64,000 nucleotides of DNA from Arabidopsis thaliana (Eukaryota > Streptophyta > Magnoliopsida > Brassicales > Brassicaceae): positions 7,627,001-7,691,000 of the forward strand of contig NC_003075.7 of NCBI RefSeq assembly GCF_000001735.4. Direction: 5' to 3'. The translations under genes were made by a program, and so were the position numbers. Shown here one piece after another: positions 57,417 through 64,000 of this stretch; position 1 is the first letter of the stretch, and every line of letters begins with the position of its first letter. The notes beneath the pieces were generated by a model that was not told the DNA's origin, made no database searches, and saw only the letters and a list, made by a program, of their open reading frames with translations.

Positions 57417-59691
57417 TTATGTGCCTGGAAAAGAGCTAGGTGTTGTGCTTTGTAAGATGATGAAAGCGCAAACAACAGAAAGAGAGAAAACAGAGACCCA
57501 AGTATTCTCTGTATACATCTCCATCGCGTCTGTTAACGACAACCTCGTCCTGTTCTCTGCCCAGTTCCTTAGTCTATCTGCTTCTGCTGCATATAACGCC
57601 CGTCCCTGCAAACACGTACACATCTTTGCGTCAGCTCAGGCTTAACCAAGTGAAGGATTTGTCAAAAAACTTGAACTAGAACTCAAGTGTAACACTTACT
57701 TGGTCATCAAACCATCGGCCTCTCCTTAGCCAGGAAGTGACAATAGCTAACAATATCCGAGGAGGAGTTAGGTAATTGACGGCTTTTCCCGAACCTTTCA
57801 CAACTCGCATTCGTGGTACCAAAGTTCTAGCTACTGTCTCAGGAAGCTCACAGATTATGTTAAACATCTGCTTGTTTTTAATGCTCGAACCACTGCCAAA
57901 TAAATGGTTGCTTCAATAAAACTCCGGAGCATTCTGTTCTAGGCCTTAGTGACAAAGTGTATGCATACCTGAGAAGAAGTTCTGTCAGAACCATGCCAGG
58001 GGATGCAGTGTGAAGGCCAACGTTTGTTTTTTGGCTTTCTTTCACTATAGACCCATGAAACTGCCTAAGTCCACATTTTGTTGAACCATATCTGCGAAAG
58101 CTCACAGACTCAGAAATGTGTTCTAATTCATTAGAGACTAGTAACGAATGATTTGAGTTCTTACACGGCAGTGAGAGGAGTACTTGAACCTCCAGAGCCA
58201 GCACCATCCATGTTAAAGATGTGTCCACCACTGTGCTGTCTGCTCATCACATCCATAGCCCCTCGTGTACATAGAATTGATCCAATCAAATTTGTGGAGA
58301 CAATCTACAAAATAATAGTTACAATTAGACTAATGAACTTCACCATAAGCTCAAGCTGAAATTAAGCTTTAGGTTCAAAAAGGATTTTACCTGTGTGATA
58401 TCTTCTTCCGTGAACTCGAGTAGCGGTCTAAAACCTTTGTTAGTACCAGCATTGTTTATCTATCCAAATGAATATAGACAGTGAGCAAACATATGACTAA
58501 AGATACAAAAAAAGTTACAAACTGTACAAAAAGAAATATGTTTCTTTACCCATATGTTGATGGAACCAAGCTCTTTTACAGCGAAATTCGACAGCTTCTC
58601 AACGTCTTCGGGTTTGCAAACATCACAGGCAATACCAACTACCTTAGCATCACTCAGTTTCTTTCTAGCTGACTCGCTAGCGTTACTCATAATCTCTTTG
58701 AGATTTTGCTCTAGCTCTTTGACAGTCATATCAACAGATTCAGAACTGATTTCACAAACAAAAACCAAAAAACAAATCATATTAAGACTTCATTGCTTGA
58801 TAAAAACTAATCCATAATTCCATATATACAATTTATCAACCTGCGAGATGTGACAATGACTCTGTCTCCAGAGAGAAGAAACTCTCTAGCAAGAGCTTTC
58901 CCTAGTCCCCTAGTGCTAAAACACAGCATAAAAACATACATCAGCATCAAACCAAAACACAAAGAAACAAAAATCAAAAAATGCAAAAACAAAAGTAAAG
59001 AAGGTACCTTCCGGTTATAACAACATTCCGTGGACCGGCTCGATAATGATCTTCCAAAACCATGTTAGCACCAGTCATGGTTCCAATGATAATTCCACCA
59101 AGCCAACTATACCAAACCAATGAGTTCATCGAACTATCTCCACCTTTCATCACAAATACATACACTCAAAATCTCAGTCAAACAAAATTACCAATAAAAA
59201 AACTCTTCTACAATAGTTTTTGCACTAACCTGATAATTGAAACCCAATCAAAAGAATAGCTCCAGTACTTGTCATCGTCACAATGTATCTCGCAATTTGA
59301 ACAGCAACCTACAAAATCACAAACACATAAAAATTAAGCTAATCAAAGCAAAAAGATTGAAAATTTCATTAAGAAAAAAAGAGGAAACTTTAAGACTAAC
59401 CGAAGAGAAAACCATCTCCAAGTTTTCAACTTTCTGATTATACTCATCTTTAGACAAGAACCCTAATTTACTAAACCCTAAAAACCCAGATTTCAAAGAA
59501 TCCCACGACCCATTTCCCTTAAATTTCTCAACTTTTCTCTTTCTTTCAACTTTTTTCTCACACCGATGCACATAAACCCTATTACTACGTTCTCTACAAG
59601 TCAATCTTGACCCGACCCGTATCGGATCTCTGAAGAAGAGACGGTGCTCCAAGACTTGTGGGTACACTTGAATCTTCGTTAAAGTAGTCAT
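57417..59691 (-). CDS. NYC1: Chlorophyll b reductase
   Basis: Ten exons (59401-59691, 59230-59308, 59008-59143, 58841-58915, 58550-58745, 58391-58459, 58165-58304, 57969-58091, 57700-57892, 57417-57605) give 496 residues, the length of NON-YELLOW COLORING 1 (At4g13250). It reduces chlorophyll b to 7-hydroxymethyl chlorophyll a in thylakoids with NOL, the first step of light-harvesting complex breakdown in senescence. Features: transit peptide (first about 70 residues, Arg/Lys-rich), two helices at about 104-155, cofactor motif TGSTRGLG (167-174), active-site YGSTK (330-334), and a C-terminal helix (VSVFSLSVVCAFIILQ). For exon 9 the acceptor at 57893 (tttggcag) is preferred; an in-frame alternative 12 nt later would drop four residues. 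Confidence 0.97.
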
Positions 59692-59964
59692 AGCTATGGA
59701 AGAAGAGTGAGATAATGATAAGCTTTGAAACTCATACAAAAAGATAACTTAGAAAACAAGATAAACGAAGGAGCTTTTTTAGGGACCCAAAAGATAGATT
59801 GTTAGATATTTTTCAGCTTCGGATTCGTCGAAGACGTTAAATAGAGTGATCGGAGGAAGAAGAAGGAGATTAGGACGAAGAAAGAAAGAGGTGAGGGAAA
59901 GAAAGAAGGAAGAGAAGTGTGATGGCCACACGTTACAGCAACCTCATCTCGTTAGCCTAACATT

Positions 59965-59974
59965 GACACGTGTC
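59965..59974. promoter_or_regulatory. Palindromic G-box/ABRE in the NYC1 promoter
   Basis: GACACGTGTC, containing CACGTG, lies about 275 bp upstream of the NYC1 start codon. NYC1 is known to be induced by abscisic acid, ethylene and darkness through ABF/ABI5-type bZIP, EIN3 and PIF factors; bZIP and PIF factors bind this core. Confidence 0.7.
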
Positions 59975-60979
59975 ATTTTGTGTTTCTTTTGTCCCTTCGC
60001 ATGTTTTCAAGATATTTTTTTCTCTCTTTGGGAGCTACTTTAGATTTTGGTTCACATGAACAAAATTTTGATTCAGTTTTGCTTCTAGAAAGCCAAAATT
60101 TGATTTCAAATTACATTTTACTCAGACTTCGTCATTACTTATGTACCTGAGTAAATTATTGTAGTATCCATTGTCACATTTGAGTAGATGATAGAGATTA
60201 TTGTCAAACTACCACTTACTTATTTATATTATTTTAGAACAATAAAAAATTATAAATTAAAAATTTAATATCAAACAAAGAAAAGTTGATAATGTTTGTG
60301 TTTATGATAATTTTCTCCTTTGTGTAAACTTTAAGCTTTTTGTCTCTACCAACTCAATAAATTTATAGTCCCTGTACAAATTTTAAAAATTAATCTTTTT
60401 CTAAACTATAAAACAAAAATTTGGACCCTTTTTATGCTAATTTTTTAAAAACACATTAAAATTGACATTTTCATACTAAAAAAAAAAAAATTGTAGGTCT
60501 TTTCCATACTAATCAGATCCTTAAATTTACCAAAAAAAATTTGGATCTAGAACAAATGCGCCTCATGCACCTCCAAAGAGCCGGTCTGCTTTACGTGAGA
60601 CCCAAATATCAGTAAACCTATTAAAAGTCCAACTTCCCTAATAACGAAAACCTAAACGTGAAAGTATGTGGACGTGTACATATGTATATATGCGTTTATA
60701 TATTTTTCCTCAGTAGCTGAATTTTATGTGTTTTATATGCTCGAAAACATGGAAATAAACATGATTAGATCATGAAGATCATTGAACCCCTACGATCCCT
60801 TGAATGTCCAACTTTTGTCTCTTATTGATCACTTACTATTTACTTGCTTCACTTACTTACAACTGTGACACAATAACAACCCTTTCCCCCTCTTTTATTG
60901 ATTTGTCCTAGTTTTACTCTCTTCTGACAGACTTGTTTGAATTACTTCTCTTCCAATGGAATTCGATCCATAAATACTA
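59975..60979. other. Intergenic upstream of NYC1
   Basis: About 1 kb. From about 60355 to 60592 there are words (aatttggacccttttt, and on the minus strand agaccggctctttggagg and catgaggcgca) like those of plant non-autonomous hAT elements with GGCCGG-type ends; the ends are too worn to call. No gene. Confidence 0.4.
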
Positions 60980-61516
60980 TGTTGGATACAAACCAAAGGT
61001 CCCACATCGAAAGTTTAGAAAAAGAGTTTCTAATATATAAGCCAAGTCCAACTCCAACTAGTATGAGGCCTTTTGGGAAGGAACCCAATAACAAATCTTT
61101 GTGGGCTTGAGCATATAAGCCCAAAGAGGACAATATCATACTAAATGAGAGTTGGAATGGGCTTTGAAAGCCCATTAAATGGTATCAGAGCCAGGTTGAA
61201 ACACTGGACCTAGGGCTTGGGCTATGATCGATGTGGGAAAATCTCTCAAACATGACACGATAAGAAGGTGCCTCAAGAAGGAGGTCCAAGTTCGTGGTCT
61301 TTGGTTTGAAGGGGAGATTGTTGGGTACAAACCAAAGGTCCCACATCGAAAGTTTAGAAAAAGAGTTTCTAATATATAAGCCAAGTCCAACTCCAACTAG
61401 TATGAGACCTTTTGGGAAGGAACCCAATAACAAATCCTTGCGGGCTTGAGCATATAAGCCCAAAGAGGACAATATCATACTAAATGAGAGTTGGAATGGG
61501 TTTAGAAAGCCCATTA
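60980..61516 (+). mobile_element. TRIM (terminal-repeat retrotransposon in miniature), Katydid-like
   Basis: A 537-bp non-coding LTR-type fossil that looks structurally whole: two 198-bp direct terminal repeats (60980-61177 and 61319-61516), a primer-binding site TGGTATCAGAGCC at 61180-61192 complementary to initiator methionine tRNA, a purine-rich tract (gaaggggagat) at 61308-61318, and a perfect 5-bp target-site repeat TACTA on each side (60975-60979 and 61517-61521). It encodes no protein. The two repeats differ at roughly six places by eye (about 3%), suggesting an age on the order of one to two million years under usual plant rates. The family name is from memory. Confidence 0.88.
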
Positions 61517-61623
61517 TACTACAGACGATTAACTGTGCACTTCCAGTAGTCGTGTTGTCAAAATTTGACTAAAGCAAAATAAAACATGCATGTTGGTGTG
61601 TCCTTACCAGATATGTTACACTC

Positions 61624-62455
61624 CTATTTCCCTTTAACCATACATCTAACCAGTGTTCCTAAGGCAAGATAATCACTAATAGCCCACAACAATATAGTTC
61701 TAAGTGTGCAATTCTCCTTCATATAAGAATCATAAACCTCTATACATTCTTTCCACACACCATTTAGATCATCTATAATAGGTGCAAGATACACATCTAT
61801 GTTGTTGTGTGGTGCAGTTGGTCTAGGGAAGAGCATAGTCATCATGATGTTCCCAGCCTTCATACACATAGTCGGCAACATGTTGTAGTTGACTAACAAC
61901 ATCGATCATGTACAATACTTTTTTCTGCATAGAGAACGAGTTCATCCTATCTGTAAAAAAGCCGAGTCGAAGGTTCCTTGGTTTAGTAGAATACTTTGAA
62001 AACTTATCTTTTATTTGAGACCAAGTCAATGAATCAACTGGGTGTCGCATTGGACCGTCTACACTAGCATTGTTGAAATGCCAACACAACTCCTAAGCAA
62101 TCCTTTTTAATCTAAATATCCTCCTAAATCTATCCTTAGATCGAAAAATACCTCTGAACCTTTGCGGGAACCCCTTCTTTTCCTCTCTAGTATGCTTATC
62201 TTACTTCCATCTCGAAGCACTATATCTTGGACAGCTAACAAACTCCTCAAACATCTTTCGATAAAGGATGCAATCATGTGTAAATCAAATCATAACTAAA
62301 ACCAAAAAGCTTCAAGAGCTTCTTCATCTCATGAACAGATTTTGGAAGAACATTATCCACATGTAACATGTCGTGAACTAATTTCATGAACTGATCAAAT
62401 TAGTTCTTGGATATACCACTTTTAACTTTTATGTGGTAGAGAGCCATGATTGTAG
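61624..62455 (-). pseudogene. CACTA (En/Spm) TNP2 transposase fragment
   Basis: Minus-strand translation matches the TNP2-type CACTA transposase over most of the segment: HNVLPKS-like and EMKKLLKLFGFSYD blocks at the right, VPAKVQRYF in the middle, then MCWHFNNASVDGPMRHPVDS, RNLRLGFFTD, a DIDVYL-like NIDVYLAPIIDDL, and CTLRTILLWAISDY at the left. Several stops and frame changes interrupt it, so it is dead. No CACTA terminal repeats were found at either side. The TRIM element ends about 100 bp to its left. Confidence 0.8.
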
Positions 62456-62778
62456 ACACTTTAGTATAGTTGGGACACGTCGAGTAGAGTAGAGTTCAAC
62501 ATCCATCAACTTCTACCTAAACTCAGATTCTTCTTTACTTTCATCATCATCACCCTAATCTCCTCTTTCAGTCTAAAAAAGTGGCGTTTGATGAGAAAAA
62601 GGAAAAGTATTAAAAAAGAATTTTTTTCCCTCTTATCATATGTATTCAATTACATGGATATCAAATGACATATATATTAGAAAAACAATTGACATGAATT
62701 ATAACTTTTGTTCATGTCATAAGCAGCTGAAGAATTACATAAATTTAAACAGTTTTACAAAAATATTAGAACCCGTTT
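62456..62778. other. Intergenic, 3' flank of the SPH gene
   Basis: About 320 bp, AT-rich; may hold worn CACTA sequence at its left. No gene. Confidence 0.4.
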
Positions 62779-63183
62779 TCAATACTTCCAACCTCGTATA
62801 TATCTTCCAGATGGATTATTATAACTTATTTTAAACCATATCCCACTCATTCTGGCAGTCCATACACGTACTTGACCACATTGAGGAGCCTCTGTATTTT
62901 GACTGTATGCTTCTACGTAATTACGATACCTCATGTTAAGCCCTTGCTTAAAGAGACAATGCCATTTTGTTATATTTTTTCCCTCGTCCTGAAGATGAAT
63001 GGTTTTAATAGCATGGAAGTTTAGGTGTTGGACTCCTAAGTCTTTTTTTGTGTAGCGACAATGATATTGGAGAATTCTACCAGGACCGAGATCGTTTATG
63101 ATTACTATTGCATTTTTCTCGCAAGCTTCAGTTTTCGTAGAACAAATAGCAGTAACTAATATAAAAAATATTAAACGTAACAT
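62779..63183 (-). CDS. S-protein homologue (SPH), plant self-incompatibility S1 family
   Basis: Intronless, 134 residues. Signal peptide MLRLIFFILVTAICSTKTEA, then an SPH domain with the expected order: IVIINDLGPGRILQYHCRY, KKDLGVQHLNF, a W-x-C block (TKWHCLFKQG), and QCGQVRVWTARMSGIWF near the end. Four Cys in the mature protein is typical. In poppy the S1 protein is the pistil self-incompatibility ligand; Arabidopsis has dozens of relatives, mostly expressed in reproductive organs and of unknown function. A single open frame with no breaks. I do not recall a specific symbol. Confidence 0.85.
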   Translation of the reverse strand: MLRLIFFILVTAICSTKTEACEKNAIVIINDLGPGRILQYHCRYTKKDLGVQHLNFHAIKTIHLQDEGKNITKWHCLFKQGLNMRYRNYVEAYSQNTEAPQCGQVRVWTARMSGIWFKISYNNPSGRYIRGWKY

Positions 63184-64000
63184 TTCTCGGATCTAAATTA
63201 ATTATTGGAGAAACAAGGGCATTAACAAGTAGTATTTATAATTTTTTTTCTCTGTGTGTGTAAGAAGCTTTTTCTTTATATAATATTAACTAAGTTTAGA
63301 CAAAAACATGAACAAATTAAGCCTTTGGTTAGAAGAGATTTTAGGGTCGAAATGTATGCTTAACCATGAAGAATAAATCAAATGAACTAACCTTAGACAT
63401 TAAAATTGACCACAAAACCCAAACTTAACCATATTATAAGTTTAAGAAGTTTATCTAGTTTGACTAAAAACTTTGAAAAAATAACTAGATTGATTGTCAA
63501 TCGAAATAGATAACTAGAGTAAACTAAATTTTCTGTTAAAACACTAATTAACCTTCAATCAAACTTATTATAACCATTATGCCATACCTATAAAAAATTA
63601 TATACAAATTTGATTCTTTAATTAAATAAATAAAAAACACAAAATTAAGAAACAAAAACCAAAAAACATAATAAGTCTCGATTTAGGTTTTTCGTTTCTT
63701 AAGTTTTTTTCTCTCTCACATATTTTCCAATTCATGTTTTATCTTTTTCGATCTTTCTACTAAACCCTAGCCATCTCTCTTTGAATCTAATGCTCCCACA
63801 AAAGATGGCGACCATTTAGACTAGATTTATTTAACTGCGAAATACTTACATCTATGTGTGTATCAACTTCAAGTCGCATTTAAGGTTCCATGATCTTCTC
63901 TCCTTATCATGTATACGTATATGGGTATTTTCTCATATCCATTCTCTGGACTTCCCCTTACCAATTCTCTCTCTGGATTACTAAAACCTTTGTGGAACAT
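63184..64000. other. Upstream region of the SPH gene, right end of the window
   Basis: SPH promoter (TATA-like tatttataat at about 63232). The rest is AT-rich and without a supported gene. The next gene known on chromosome 4 is YUC2, but its coding sequence is not reached in this window. Confidence 0.5.

Noticed and set aside
57880-57892. Alternative NYC1 exon 9 acceptor 12 nt downstream
   Set aside because: In frame and possible, but the tttggcag acceptor gives the known 496-residue protein.

Overview
The window is a gene-dense stretch of a plant nuclear genome, almost certainly Arabidopsis thaliana chromosome 4 (the At4g13080 to At4g13255 area). Support: AT-rich DNA with short GT..AG introns, plant-only families (XTH, DC1, CLE, SPH, PRONE-type ROPGEF), and a recognised gene order: XTH1, XTH2, LCR peptide, RING protein, BSD protein, hAT gene, DC1 protein, DedA-like membrane protein, GTD-binding (DUF593) protein, RPL13A, SDR, PBL-type kinase, CLE44, plastid protein, pectate lyase, membrane protein, LEA protein, EDA21, ROPGEF9, NYC1, SPH. 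Locus names come from memory; no search was run. Exon limits were derived by hand from splice sites, reading phase and family alignment.

Layout. 1-8.5 kb: two XTH genes on the minus strand (the first runs off the left edge), an Emigrant MITE between them, a broken third XTH exon fused to a LINE scrap, and a small cysteine-rich secreted peptide gene. 8.5-20 kb: a RING protein, remnants of a SERF gene and an F-box gene, a BSD-domain gene, a broken partial copy of the DedA-like gene, and an open hAT transposase reading frame with a CGGTT-rich stretch upstream. 20-36 kb: a DC1 zinc-finger protein, the intact 10-exon DedA-like gene, Helitron ends, a GTD-binding protein, RPL13A, an SDR oxidoreductase, an RLCK-VII kinase and CLE44. 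36-41 kb: a long gene-poor stretch. 41-60 kb: a plastid protein, a pectate lyase, a decayed TMKL1-like receptor fragment, a plastid membrane protein, an organelle-type LEA protein, a defensin-like peptide, ROPGEF9, a candidate C/D snoRNA unit, and NYC1. 60-64 kb: a small LTR-type TRIM element with clean target-site repeats, a decayed CACTA transposase, and an SPH secreted-peptide gene.

The genes are independent monocistronic units, not a pathway. Two themes recur: cell wall and secreted signalling (XTH1/2, pectate lyase, CLE44, three small cysteine-containing secreted proteins, a receptor-like cytoplasmic kinase, ROPGEF9), and plastid functions (NYC1, the At4g13200-type protein and two membrane proteins). 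The order RPL13A / BSD / PBL kinase / CLE / pectate lyase / TMKL1 / ROPGEF matches what I recall of At3g24620-At3g24830, so the window looks like one half of an ancient whole-genome duplication block. That reading explains the TMKL1-like fossil beside the pectate lyase.
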